Source of the DNA: Gyrodactylus bullatarudis
Lineage: Eukaryota; Platyhelminthes; Monogenea; Gyrodactylidea; Gyrodactylidae
Length of the DNA: 64,000 nt
Direction: 5' to 3'
NCBI GenBank assembly: GCA_012064415.1
Contig: SSNU01000012.1
Location: 118,748 to 182,747, forward strand
The notes beneath the pieces were generated by a model that was not told the origin of the DNA, did not search any database, and saw nothing but the letters and a program-made list of their open reading frames with translations. Position numbers and translations under genes: made by a program. This document shows, piece by piece, positions 13,601 to 26,593 of the stretch (position 1 is its first letter; every line of letters starts with the position of its first letter).

Positions 13601-16600
13601 AGGGACACTTTATTTATTTAAAGTAAAAGTTTATACACTTACTTGTGGATTCTTTCCGATACCAAATTGGGATAAAATTCTACCCTCTAACTTTTTAATC
13701 AATCTGGAAGGATTTATCTCATTTCTAAATTAATTTATCCCGGTTATTCTTGTAAGATTTTCATTTTTGAAAAATTAAAAAATTTACCCCAATTTTCTTC
13801 CAAGTTGCCTAGACAATAATTTTTGAAAAATCTCTCTTTTATAACAACAATATTTTTTACAAACTCGTGGTCAGACTTGTAGCTAATGTTCAACATGTAA
13901 TCCTATGATCACTTGTAAACATAAAAATGTAAATGATATGAAGTTGGGAACTTTTCCCCATTACTAACAATCCGAGAATCATTGATAATTAGAGGATCAA
14001 AAAGTATTAAAAGTATCTTTGAGGTAGACAAAGGATTTTCATTGTTGAACAATTTACTGAGCTCAGAAATAACCTTGAAGATGATTGACCTTCTGAAATT
14101 AACTGATTGATTAATATTTTTATTCGGTCTACTCGTGTAAGATTTTTTTGGTAAATTCGAGATAAAGTATTAAGATAATGCTTTGAAATCGAGAAATATT
14201 ATTTTTCAAAACTTTTAGATCTAAAAAGAAAATGCTCAGATATTATTATTTTTGAGGTTCTATTGATAAAACACACTTTTACCATTAGAATTTAGATTTT
14301 TTAAATCATTCTTAATGCTTGATATGTTCCAAAGATAATGACGAGAATAATTATAACAATAACTGTAGGATTAGGTTCCACATTGTCTAACTATTTGTAT
14401 GTGTATGTAATATATTCAAAAAATGAGGTTATCGGAATGAAATTCTCTTGTTCATGCATCTCTAATAAAAAATATTCATTTTATTTCCATTTGAGATAAT
14501 TTATTATTTATGCAAATTCTCATGGCAAAGTTCACGAGGCATAAAAAGTACAGATCCATCTCACTTTTTGCAGAGGATTATAATTTTACACTGACAAAAA
14601 AAACAAGTTTCTTTAATACAGTTCCCTCTCATTTTTTCAGATCAACATGCCTACCAGCTTATGAACATTCAAAAATAACAATTAGTGGAAAGTAAGTATA
14701 GCATTCTCTTTTCCAAATTCTAAGTTAAAAAATAATCCACATTTTATTAGTTTATTCCTGACAAGAATGTCAAACAGGGAAAAGATTAGTCTCGCTGATA
14801 AACGAGCAAGTAGTCTCATTGATTTGACTACCTACTTAACTCCAGAGTCTCTGGTTCTCGCAAAAAAGAGTTCTTCAATTGCTCAAATTTACTGGTCTAA
14901 CGTCAGTGGACTCCCAATAGTTGTTGGGTCTAATCCTGGCGAGGCACAAATTAATCTCATCTCAAAGGATTATAGCAAAATATTGGCCACAAAAACCATA
15001 AATGTTGGCAGTTCAAAGTCAAAGAGTGTCGTTTCAATGGAAGTCTTTTGTGGTGTTAGTTAAAATTAAACTTTAATCTATTCCTTGTCATTCGAATTTA
15101 TTCCTAATCGATAGAATCCTGAACTAACAATCTTTGGAGGCCTAAGTCAACTGGAGATGATACCGCGTCATTACGATAAAAGCAACTTGAACTATCCGCT
15201 AGCGAGGATGTTGAGTTTGAACGTTGAAAATGAACTCCTTCGTTCTGTTCTGTATAGCGAGAAGGATAGAAATCTTATGAAAGATGTTTACGACAATAAC
15301 CAAGATAATGGTACGTGTTTTTTTCCATCCTCTCTCATTTTTATTTATTCATGCATGATTACGAAATAATAATAATACAAGAACAATAGGGTCACCTCTA
15401 AAGAGAAAGAAAGATTAACCAAAAGGTGTTAAGACGTCAACTATCTATGTCAATCAAAACACACCACAGATACTAATCATTTTCACTGCTACATTTAGTT
15501 AAACTCATATAACATTAATTTAACATAAATAGGCATTGTCATCAAAAGTCCTGGCTTAACATTCAATGATAGTTGCGAGGTGAACAAGGTTCTGATTAAC
15601 TTAATCCTCAATGATAATTCAAAATTATCCCTGGCCAATCAGAAAGAGAGAAGAACTCGTCTAACTGCCCGAATGAAGGGAGACTATCGATTGACATGGG
15701 ATCCCGGAATGTACATTTCAGAGAATTTGGAGAAGGAATTCATCCCCAGTGTAAGTTACGAATGCTAAATCTGGACTCTACACTTGTCATAATTATCACT
15801 GTATTAGATACATTTAACTGACCTTGAGGTGTGGAGTAGCAATGAAGCCTGTTCCAAGTCAACTGTGATATTTCCCGGGCAAGAAGAGAAAGAGTTATCC
15901 CTTCCAGTTGTCACTATGGATTTACCCTTTAAGAAGGCCCAATCCACTAGAAAATGGCTTGATCCTGGTACTATCAACGAGGCCCTCTACATAGATCCGA
16001 GAGAAAAATCTCTTTATTTCAAAGTGAGTTCTTATTGTTTTCTTTTAAGATTTTTTTTGTCTATTTTTTATTGCTTGACAGAAAAAGTCAAACTTTGTTT
16101 ATTTAGCAAATCTCTTGAACCCTATAGAATTGTTTATCAATTGCAAGTAATGTCTTTTCCATTAGAATCGTTCAATCTTTATTATTCTTTCTCATTTGAG
16201 TTATACATCATAGTAATTCGAATAGATCGTCTTAATTAAACTACATATGCATTACTTTGAGTTGTTTTTTTCTGTATCCTGGTAAAATATGTATATAGAC
16301 TACTTTCAAGTAAAATCTCGAGATTTTTTTTCCACAGGCCTAGACCCTAATCAGGGATTTTAGTTGTTCTTATCAAGCGTTTTATTATCCTTTTCATTCT
16401 CTCTCTAATTGTGCCAGTAATGAGTAGAGTGTCTCCTTTCTTCAAGCTCAAAGTTTTACTCTGCAAAATTATATGTAGCTCTCTGCTTAATTGTTTATTA
16501 TAAAAGTATTTACTTTCTCTTCTACGCCCATTTTACGTATTAATTAAAATTCATTAATACACAAACAAAAGTATTTTTCTTCTTGATAATAAACTCTAAT

Positions 16601-19600
16601 ATGATATAGTTTTCTCGACTTTGTCAAATGAACTCTTGAATTTTACAAGCGCGAATGGAAAAAAGATGAAAAATTGATTAAATCTGATATGGGATTAAAA
16701 ATGATCGAGTTTCTCTTTTATTTTCCTCCAATTTGAAGAGAGATAAACATCTCACTTGAATTATCATCAACATCATCGTCTTGATTAATTAAAATTTTCT
16801 CATTTGAAAATTGTCTAGCTTGAAGAAAGAAAAAAACTTTTGTATTATAATGTTGATTTTATTAGTTTTTAGAATTGTATTTTAAACTAAAATATGTTAT
16901 GCTTTGATTTTGAATGAAGTATTACTCTCAAACTACATTAATTGATGCATGAATTATTATTACACTCTTGCTTCTTGCTTTTATTAGTACAAGATGAATG
17001 CTCTCCTTGTATTTCGTCTTCATTTCTCGAATGTGAATTATCTACTTTTATGCAGTACAGTAATAACTTTTAATTTCCTCTTCTTAGTGTCTAGAAAAGT
17101 TGCCCAATAAATTTGAGATATAAATCTCTCTTTCACACGCTCCCCTCTCTTTTGATCTCGTCCAGAGTTTGTTCAACCCAGAATAAAGAAGCATTCTTTC
17201 AAGGATTTATTCATTCACTCTTCTGAGACTTTTCTCAATTCACAAATCGTAATCAGTTCGAATGATTCATTGAAGAGCATTGAATCAGCTTATCTCATAT
17301 TACACATTGTTTTTTCTTCTATAAATGTCATGTTTTCCTCCTTGAAACTATTATATAATCTTCTTTTTTACGGACAGGAAATCCAAAGAAATCAATAATA
17401 TTACACTGTAGTCTCTCTCAGGATGATAAAGTTCTCGAGAGTCTAAATTAACTTGAGGCAAATTTCCCCAAGTTATTATTGATTCTACAGTTTTTTTTTC
17501 TTTTCAAATATTCTACTATGATTGTAGTATTTGTCTGTTTAATTGGAGCCAAAGTGTAGTTGAAAGGTACTCTCTCAGGGGACAGCCTATTGAAATTTCT
17601 CTGCAATTAATTAATTCAAATTTCTACAAGTCTCCCTTTCTCTCTAGGCTACATGCAACAGTCTCGACTGTACACTTTCTCGAAATTATCTAGACAAAGA
17701 AATTCAATAGTACAGATGATGAAGTATAGAAATAATAATAATACAAATTAAAGCCAATTAAATTTGGAATCTATGAAAATTTCCTTCTTAATTTTCCTTT
17801 GATATCTTCTCCTATGAACACAATGCAATGTTTGAAGGCAAGATGAATGAAAAATTCATTTTCCCCCAATTTAACAATGCTTCTTTTCCATTTTGTTATG
17901 TAAAATTGAGCTTATATAATGAAGATGATGGAGGGGTAATCGAGGACATGGATAATAATTAGTTTCTCTCTCTCTCTATCTGTGTGTATATGGCAAGACT
18001 ATGTAGTAACGGTGTGTATTTTTCTGAGTAAAATTTTTACCTACATTGCCTCATGCCATGCTTTAGGTATTTGTGTTTTTCCCCATATCATTCCTTTCCC
18101 TATTACGCATGAATAAATTTATTTTTTTTCCTTTGAACTGTTTCGAATTAGATACTGTAATAATAATTCTGAGAAAAAAAATAGAAATTAATACAGTTGA
18201 GTATTCTTAGATTTTCCCATGTTTTTTTTCTATTCCAAGGAAATGTTTTCTTGATCCCCCAAAATACAAAAACCTAAGTAATTTCCTCCGGATAGTCTGT
18301 AACAAGAATGAATCAATTTGAAAATATCTCGTCTTCGTGATTTTGTAAAAATTAGATGTTCCCTATTCTCACAATAATGTCCATCTTTTCGGAACTTTTA
18401 TGACCGAATTCGAAGATTTTCTGTCTAATTTTGATACCTAACAACCGTGATTAATCGAATTGATGAAAAAGATGGCTTAAAATAACGAGGTATTATCGTT
18501 TAGTTAGATTCCATCAGCCGTTTTCGAAAGATAACACAATTCTCAAGCAAAAAGACAAGCTAGACACCAGAATTTATTGATTAATTTGATCTTGAACTTT
18601 TCTTTTTTCTCTCTCAATCTCGTTCTTTCAATGTCTCTATAAAATAATGAAGCCAATTTTTCAACCTCATTCACTCATAAAGTACAAAAGCTTTGAAATC
18701 AGAGAAATTAACTTCATCAATGCATCTTTAAAGAATGAGGCTTGTAGAGTGTTGGTTGAATGCGTTAGAATTCAATAATTTTTGATAAAGAATCGCCATC
18801 ATTCATTTCGCATGTCTGGGGAAGTGAATCATTTCTGGGTAATTATAAAAATATAACTGAGTTTCAGAGGCATGTCAAAATGAAAGGCTCTGAATAACCT
18901 TTAGTTTCTGTAGTGAAAATAAACAAATAAATAATTCAATTTCATGATTTTTATCATTCCTCTACCTTGCTGTGAGTTATCCTTTAAAGAAAAAAAGCAT
19001 CCTACTAACTAAAGATTTGTCCGTTTGATAAGATGGCAAAAACTAAAGCAATTTATCATCATCTTCTTCAAATCAAGTACGTACGTATGATTATTCCTCC
19101 TTTTCTTGTCCAGTTTAAACTCTCCTTATTAAACACAGCTCTAATTCTATGAAAAGGAATCGGTCTGTCTCTAGATTTTCCTTATCGTAATTCGCCCTGA
19201 AAAGTATTGATATCTAATAATTACGATTTAATTAGAAATCTATCACCATTGGTGACACATGATACGTGATTCAAATTCGTATCTCCCTTGATTTCCTCAT
19301 CTTTATGATTATTAATTAATTAATTCAATCTAAAATCATTTTTCTATCCATCGAATATTTCCTGTAAGCCAACTTGCCCATCTTGAACTTGTCCTTGTAA
19401 TAGAATGAATAATACTGACTCAATCAAATGATGCCACAAGGGATCCGAATTCATCGTTGATTGATATCTTTTTGGAAATTTTTCATTTTTTGATTTTCAC
19501 TTTCTTTTCTCAAGTACTTCCTTCTTTCCTATATATAAACACTATAGGGGAAAGCTATTGAAAGATGAACTCTTTAAAATGTTACTGTAATATCATATAT

Positions 19601-22600
19601 AAATGACCCACAGAGTTATGTAATAGGCATACTTCCCCTTTGCATACTTGGTTCAAGGGAGGGAGTGTGTATGTGGACGAAAAGATTCTAATAATAATAA
19701 TAATAATAATAATAGAATGGATTGTAGTGGTATTTTTATTTAAAAAAAGGCTTAAATTTTTATTTTTTTATCCCCTCTACAAATGTAAATGTGAACTTGA
19801 CCTCATGGCTTTTATATATTTTTTATCCTCCTAATACACATAACCAAATAGGCAATTGTGGGACTTGAAATTGACTTAAGTTTTATTTATTCATTCTGTA
19901 TGAAACGGACGAAAAGAAGGGAGAGGAACAAACCAAGAAAAGATCATTAGAAGAGGGGAAAATGTTTGTGTGCTTGTCTCTTTAGGCCTTGAATAATCAA
20001 GTCTTACTTTTAAGGATACATTGATGATATAATAATTTTGTAATGATTACATTTGAAACGGTTTTCTTCATTATCTTGATCTAACTCAGCAGTGTGTGCA
20101 ATAGAGCAAGAGATTAACCCCTTTAGCTTAATGAATGACACAAGCTAAAGTTTCCTGTGTTTTTATGATCTCTTCTCCTTCTTTCTGACCTTGGAGTGCA
20201 ATTATAAAGAGATTTCTTCATCTCCTCGTTAAGCATTTCTTGTTTTTTTCAATATTCCCCTTCAAGTATGAACAGCACTCGTATTCTTTTTGAAACCAAA
20301 TTTTTAAACATAATCAACAATGTTTCTTGAAAAATTGAAAAATAAAAATCGAGAGAGTCAAGTATGTTCTTAAGATTTGTATGAAGCTAAGATTGTTTCA
20401 TCTCTGGATATTAAACTACTTTTTCTATCAATCTAGAATCTCCTACTAAAACTAACAGAGGATGGAAGCCAATCGGTGGATGAGACCAAGGGGTCCTTCG
20501 ACAACAGAATCATCTACGGAATTGTTGGAGCTGTCCTCTTAATAGCCGCCATCCTAATGTTTATACAAGTTAGGACAATTATCAAATATAAAAAGAAGAA
20601 AAGTGAGTATTTGTGAATCCGTTTCTATTTCTTCTGCCTGCAATAGACAATTCGTTAATTCAGCCTAAACCTATGATCTGTCAACGTGACTTGAATCGGG
20701 GAGAAAATAGTTTTATGCATTCTTTTGTATGATTTTCATGATAAACACCATTACTAGATTTTTACTTTTTTTCCAAAATAATTTTGTTCTTGAACGAAGC
20801 CTATTTATCAAATAATAAAGCTTTTGATAAGCGATTTGATTATTTTTAATTTAATTTTTTTGGAAAATCTATCTTTAGATTATAATCCTTGTATTAATTA
20901 AAGTAGGATCACATGAAATCTAATTTTGATAAGAATGGAAATAAATTATTTTAATCTCTTAGACTTTTGTGAAGTCTCTTCCAGTATGCTTAACAGTTCC
21001 AGTGGAAACTGTTACAAGAATGAATCAAAACCGGGTATATCCGGTCAAAATCAGACCTACACTGACCTGACCCAAAGTCCTCAGGATCCAATGAGCTGTT
21101 GCTCCCTGGCCTCATCCACAATGATGAAGACTAACAATCAACCCCTTTTTATCTCTCCCCAGAATCCTTTGCAAAATAATCAGTTTTGTGGTCAGGTGAG
21201 TCATTCAATGAATAAGCGTACAATTCACGTCTTTTCTTTATTCTTGAGCGAGTCTTGATGAATTAAATTAAATCTCCTTTTCAAAATTACCATAAATTTC
21301 GATCTCTAATAAAATTTATCTCTTCAGGTTAGTCCATCAAGCTTCCAGATGACAACCGAAAACTTTCAGACAATGTGCCAACAACAGTTGAACAACAGCT
21401 GTATGGGTAGTCCAATGCTCATGTCCAATTCGAACATGATTTCTCAAAATGGTTGCTCAAGTCTCAACGGTTCCAACAGCAAAACTAATGCAATGAGTCC
21501 TCTAATAGCATCTATGCAAGCTAGAGTATCTCCTGGTAAGTTTTTCCAAAGTCCAAATTCAACGATAGACTTTAATTTTCAGTAAATCATTCTTTGTTTA
21601 TCGAATAAAACTCCCACTTTGTTACAAGAATAAGTGTAAAAGATAAGAGCTAAAACATGCAATCATAAAATCAAAATAACCTTTTTTTCGTTTTGCTATC
21701 ATACAAAGATTATAATATAACCTTTTATATCTCTCTTCTAACAGAGAAATACTAGAAAGTCTCTATACACAATAAAGAGAGCATAGGTTTTGTTCATTAT
21801 TGATAAATCTGATAAAACTATTACATATATAATCCTTTATTTTTATTTCTTCTATAGATCTTATGAACCATAATCAAATGATGTGGACGTCTCAAATGCA
21901 TAGTAACTCTTTTCATCCACAAGTCTTGCAAAATAATCCTGTTGGCAATTCCTCGTCAAAAATGATCAATCCGCAATACTCCAAATTTGGTGGTGGCGTG
22001 AGTTCTACTTTGAATAGAAAATAGGTTATTTATGAGGAAATTTGAGGTGTTTATAGGAATAATATGATAGGTTTAGTGTTTGGACAATTGTTTAAACTTA
22101 ATTAATCTCTTATTCCCCTTTTTATAAAAACAGGGTTCCCTATCCAGTAACAGTGATATCAATGTAGTTGGAAACTCAAGTCTTTTGCAGAAGCAATACG
22201 ATGCCAACAATACTAGCTTTCGGGGCAATAGCCCAATGAATCGTCAAAATACTGCCAGTCCCCTTACTCAGAGTAGCAATAATAATTGGAATTTCAATCA
22301 ACTACTACCGTACTCCCTGCCTGAGAATCCAGACGGTACAGAATGTGTCAAAATGACCAATCCATGTAGCTATAATAATTCTGGCCTCGGGTCTGTTGGA
22401 ACATGTAGTGATGAAGGAATTGGGACTGCTTCCTCACCACATCATCGGTACAACTCTGATTTCATCAATGGCAACAGTATAAGTAGTAGCTGTGGTTGGT
22501 CTAACATCGGTAATAAATTCAATCCAAATGCTGGAATCTCCGGAGAGGATCATTGTAATCAACTCATCTGTCCCCCTCCAATGGAGTGTCTATCAACTGT

Positions 22601-22973
22601 GAAAAATTCAATCACCAGTAGAACTTCATCCCTGAAGAATTCAGCCACATTTAGAAGTGGTAAGTGGTACTTATAATCAGTTGTTAAATATTCGTTTTTT
22701 TTTTTTGGAAAACTACTTTCAAGTAAATTGATAAATAATATTTTATTAACAGATGCACATGAGTTTTCACCATCCATCTTACCCCCCGTACACATGTCTT
22801 CTCGTGAACACTCCGTAAATTCAAATCCTGTCCCAAAATCTTTCATCCAACCTTCAGATTCTAGCGATGTTCTCGTCAGTATGATGGGCGATGTCTTTGG
22901 CTATGAGACTGATACCTCAAGAACCAATTCAATATCAAAACTTGAAAATCTCTCAATACCCACAGAACTATGA
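1625..22973 (+). CDS. Large single-pass membrane protein, unassigned family (5' end outside window)
   Basis: Fourteen exons join in one frame with GT-AG borders and matching phases: 1625-1838, 10968-11129, 11524-11885, 14641-14691, 14751-15054, 15115-15310, 15533-15750, 15808-16023, 20437-20602, 20963-21195, 21328-21535, 21858-21997, 22134-22659, 22753-22973. They give about 1,004 residues plus missing N-terminal exons. The first about 600 residues are cysteine-poor, Trp/Tyr-containing ectodomain. A stretch in exon 14751-15054 (SGLPIVVGSNPGEAQI, then ILATKTINV) looks like a bacterial-Ig-like (BIG) strand pattern, as in large ectodomain proteins such as TMEM132 or NUP210; I cannot make a firm match to either. 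One transmembrane helix (IIYGIVGAVLLIAAILMFIQ) in exon 20437-20602 is followed by a basic stop-transfer KYKKKK. The tail of about 430 residues is Asn/Ser/Gln/Met-rich and low complexity, with an acidic patch SDEGIG. The gene structure is well supported; the function is unknown. Confidence 0.75.
1839..10967 (+). other. 9.1-kb intron of membrane-protein gene
   Basis: This intron lies between the donor GTGAGT at 1839 and the acceptor TTTTAG ending at 10967, both in phase 0. It is AT-rich with short microsatellites, for example a 12-C tract at 6626-6637 and an (ATA)n run near 8470-8485. I see no coding exon, RNA gene or intact mobile element in it on either strand. Confidence 0.6.
11886..14640 (+). 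other. 2.8-kb intron carrying a fold-back repeat
   Basis: Donor GTACGT at 11886 and acceptor CATTTTTTCAG ending at 14640 join exons in phase 2. Without splicing the frame reads ten codons further to a TAA at 11914-11916. An inverted repeat (about 11934-12035 against about 12572-12665) sits inside. A short match to the TATGAAGTTGGGAA repeat family lies near 13938. No other exon is visible. Confidence 0.55.
11934..12665. repeat. Fold-back repeat, family with copies elsewhere in window
   Basis: The left arm (about 11955-12035, containing TTTGTTCTGATA ... GATTTTTCAATGAA) reappears as an imperfect reverse complement at about 12572-12665 (TTCATTGGAAAATCTTGGCGC ... TATCAGAACAAA), with about 540 bp between. 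Single diverged copies of the same unit occur at about 24432-24515 (- orientation) and 54755-54880 (+ orientation). There is no coding capacity. It is probably an old MITE-type DNA transposon; I could not define its ends or target duplication. Confidence 0.5.
16024..20436 (+). other. 4.4-kb intron before the transmembrane exon
   Basis: Bounded by donor GTGAGT at 16024 and acceptor CAATCTAG ending at 20436, phase 0 on both sides. AT-rich, with a (TAA)n microsatellite at about 19688-19714. No coding exon or intact mobile element seen. Confidence 0.55.
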
Positions 22974-23062
22974 GATTGAGGTCCGTTTTAATTTCGCTCC
23001 CTTTTTTCCCCACTTTCACTTTATTAAAATATTATGCATTTAAAACCTGAATTAAATCGATA

Positions 23063-23068
23063 AATAAA
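23063..23068 (+). terminator. Poly(A) signal AATAAA of membrane-protein gene
   Basis: A canonical AATAAA lies 90 bp after the stop codon at 22971-22973. A GT-rich stretch (CATGTGTGTAG) follows about 20 bp later, the usual arrangement for cleavage and polyadenylation. Confidence 0.65.
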
Positions 23069-25252
23069 ATAGTAATCATGTGTGTAGACCTCAATTTCAT
23101 TACCAACTCTGTAACTCTTTAATATCCAAGGTTACATCTCAGATTTCATTTTAAACTTTGGGATCTTGTGGTTATGATAATACCCCCCCCCACCCTACCT
23201 TGAATCCTGTCTTTTTTTCTGGATATGATATGAATAATGAAATATGGAATTGAAAACTCATCCTATAAAGTGTAATGTACCAACCCAAACAGAGTTGAAT
23301 ATCAATTGCGATCGTTATTATTATAAAATACTAAAATGTAAAAGAAATATAAAATTTTTAGGATGTACCTATGAGTCTTGCTTAATTTGATACATAGTAG
23401 TAGTAGTCGAGATTAGACATGTGTGGAATTTTAAAGGTTTTCTTCCTCGGATTGAACTTAATAAAGCTCTTAAAGATTCTTTGACTAACATAAGTTGTCT
23501 GATTTCCTAATAATATTCTGAGGTTACTGACTAAACCCGACATAATTTTGGAACCTTAAAAAATACTTTATCATTCCCGATTACTACCATCTTTTCAACT
23601 AATAAAAAAACATAAATAAACTTATAAAAAATGTACCTACTTCCAAGTACATTTGGCATAATAATTCTAAGATACGTATGATCGTTCGATTAAGATAATT
23701 GTTTCCAAATTTAGCTCGAAAAATCGTAAATTACGGTTAAGTTTGAGAAAAAAAATTTATTTGCTCTGAATAATAATAATAAATAAACTTGATTTTTATT
23801 GCTAAAAATTAAAATGTCATATTATTGTGTAAACTTAAAATGAACACATTTTCTAGAATACAAATCAATGGGAATTTTTTTAAACCTTCAAGTTTGATTT
23901 GCACATAGAGACACATTTGGAATTAATCCAAATTTAGGAAAATGACTCTTGATACAGTATAATAAAAAGAAAAACAAATAATTATCCAGATAACAAGAGG
24001 AATAAAATCCATGATCAAATCAAGCGGTAAAATTATATAGGGTGGCGGGGTTGGCGGTAAAGTATTAAAGAATTTTTTTATCTCTTAACAATGTAAGTTA
24101 TTCTTTCCACTTTCTCCGTTCAGCTATCATTATTTTTCTAACCTCAACATTCTTTTGTTCTACCCATATAAACAGTGTACAAGAACGTATCATTTGGGAG
24201 AATTCTCATTTCCAAGATCGATATTTCAATACTAAGAGGTATTTTACATAAAATGTCAAGAGAATCAAAATCCATAAAAAGTTGAAACTTAACCAACGAT
24301 AAGATTCTTGGCTATGAGTTCTAAAGGTTATTGAATATCAGAATAATCCTTTATTTATGGAATTTAAATACACCAACTTTTGAGAATGAATCTATGCCTT
24401 AAACAAAAAACTATTCAAAAATCTACTCGTAGTAAAATTCATTGAAAAATCTTGGCGCCAGTTTCTAAATTTGTCATTTTCCATCGAGATTTTTTTTAAC
24501 AGAATATACTCGGAGGCATATAGTTTTATATCAGTAAAAACCCAGGATAATTATAATTTGAATATACACGAATATCTTATATTTTGAATCTGAATATCTG
24601 CTTTCAAATGTCATTTTTTGGGTCATTCACCCACAACTGTATCGGTATAAAATGTATTTGAAGAAATCTACATTTTCTACGATAGTATAAAAAATCCTCT
24701 GTACAAAGGTAGAAATGAATGAATCTATTGATATTCCTTGTGGTATCTTTCGTTATTCCTTTGACAATTTATTGGACATTTTGTACATCTTTCAAAATGT
24801 ATTATTCATAAATTACAGTGTAAAGTTAGTAAAAGAATGATGCATCCATATTCCAATGTGATTGGTGATCAATAAAAATTTTGATGGTAGCTTGAAAAAT
24901 TGAGATTCAGTATCGTTCCCACTGATTTCATATAATTGAAAATGAACATCAAGAGAGTTATTTTACACTGAAGACGATGCCAAATGATAGAGAAATGTAA
25001 TCCTAAACCTTGTCACAAAGTTTGTCAGTCATCGTAACATGAATTTAGTCTGAAAATAATCGATCAAAATGAAAGTTAGAAATATAATATTTTGTTGCTC
25101 AAGTGAATATTGATTTGATTTATTATTGAATTATCAGGGAAACAATCCTAATATTCTGAAATTTTGGATTATTTTCAATGATAAATTTTTCAAATCAACA
25201 CTGTTGGATGCAAGAGAATGAAAATTCTCTACTATTGTATCCTTTAGGTATA
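23069..25252. other. Intergenic, one diverged repeat copy
   Basis: AT-rich with a 9-C tract at 23183-23191. The only structure I recognise is a minus-orientation copy, at about 24432-24515, of the repeat unit seen at 11.9-12.7 kb and 54.8 kb. No coding region is supported. Confidence 0.45.
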
Positions 25253-25603
25253 TAAACTTGATTGATATGAAGTTGGGAATCTATGATTTTTAAAGAAATC
25301 TCGATTTTTTCATCAAGAATTCGAATTTGTTAAAGATTTTTTGGAATCTTACCCATCCTGAAAATCAACTTTTGATCACTCGCTCACATTGAAATCAACA
25401 AAAAAATTCAGTTCAAAGTTCTAAGCAATGGGATTTTGGCGCCAAATCAAAATTTGAAAAATGACCATATTTTTCATTAAAATATTTTTTTTCTTCAAAT
25501 GTTAAAATTGGGCGACATGATTAGGATTCCAAAAAATCTTTGATGAAAAAATTGAGATTTCTGTCAAAATCATAGATTCCCAACTTCATATCAATCAGCT
25601 TTA
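25253..25603. mobile_element. TA-flanked MITE, copy 1
   Basis: This is a 351-bp unit including a TA at each end. Its termini are inverted repeats: 5' ATTGATATGAAGTTGGGAAT near 25262 and the reverse complement at about 25577-25597, continuing inward for about 60 bp (GAAATCTCGATTTTTTCATC). There is no coding capacity. TA duplication plus long TIR suggests a Tc1/mariner-derived MITE. A homologous interior containing GGATTTTGGCGCCAAAT is shared with the copy at 36634-37003. Confidence 0.7.
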
Positions 25604-26593
25604 GTACTGTATTTTTCATCGAGTTTGGGTATTCTATTGGATCGCTATTTATTTAGTTAGGTAAGACTTTTTTTTTCAAGTTTTTAATAAATTTAAATCA
25701 ATATATATTCAAAGATGAAAACTGTAAAAACACTAGTAAGAGTGTCGTCGGTATCACTATTGATAGCCACACACTCTAATATTGAAAAATACAATAAATA
25801 TTTTTTAATATACTTGTAATAATAATGATATTAAACAAACTGTACTATGGTACCAGCAGGACTTATTGCTGTAGATAGCGTAAATAGTATTTGAATTTAT
25901 CGAAACACTGGTTATGATTAACCGTTATATTGTATAAATATTTATTTCATTTTCGGTTACTCTGATGTAACGTATTATTTTAAGTGAAAAATTAGTCTGA
26001 ATACTTGAAAAAATATGTAAAATTTTAAATCGACCAAGTTCATTTTTTTCATAAATTTTCAACACGGAATGAATATAATCTTGAAGGAATATTAACAGAA
26101 TCTTATGTATTATCCGAAGCCCAATGTACAACAAAAGTCTGAACAAGATACGCCATTTTAAAAATCAATATTAAAATTTCATTAATGTCTTATAATCATC
26201 GACGTTCAAAGGGACAGAACAGGTTATAAAAAGTGTTCAAATTTTGATTTCTTATCATGTAAGGATTAGCAGAAACAAGTTGTTTTAATCAATAACTCTG
26301 TTTGTTCTTAAATATTAGTCTAACTTGAGGATAAATATTATGTATTTAATTTTTGCTAATGCTTCTGATAGTGAATTTTTCGATTCTCAAATTAATTAAG
26401 TCTATACAACCGAAAGAGGGAAGTCTAATTGAAAGCATATTGTCTGAATTAAATAATCCTAGCTAATCTCCCAGAGATACTACTGTACTAAACTTTTGAA
26501 AACTTACTTCATATTAATCCAGTATTAATCGATATGAATAATTATCTGATATATTAAGCTGTCCTATCGACAGACTTTTATTGTTTACGATCC
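25604..26593. other. Intergenic, nothing recognised
   Basis: AT-rich sequence between two transposon units. No reading frame, RNA gene or repeat that I can support. Confidence 0.4.

Noticed and set aside
14767..15063. Idea that the exon at 14.75 kb starts a second gene
   Set aside because: Exons 11524-11885, 14641-14691 and 14751-15054 join in phase with good splice sites, so a single gene is simpler.
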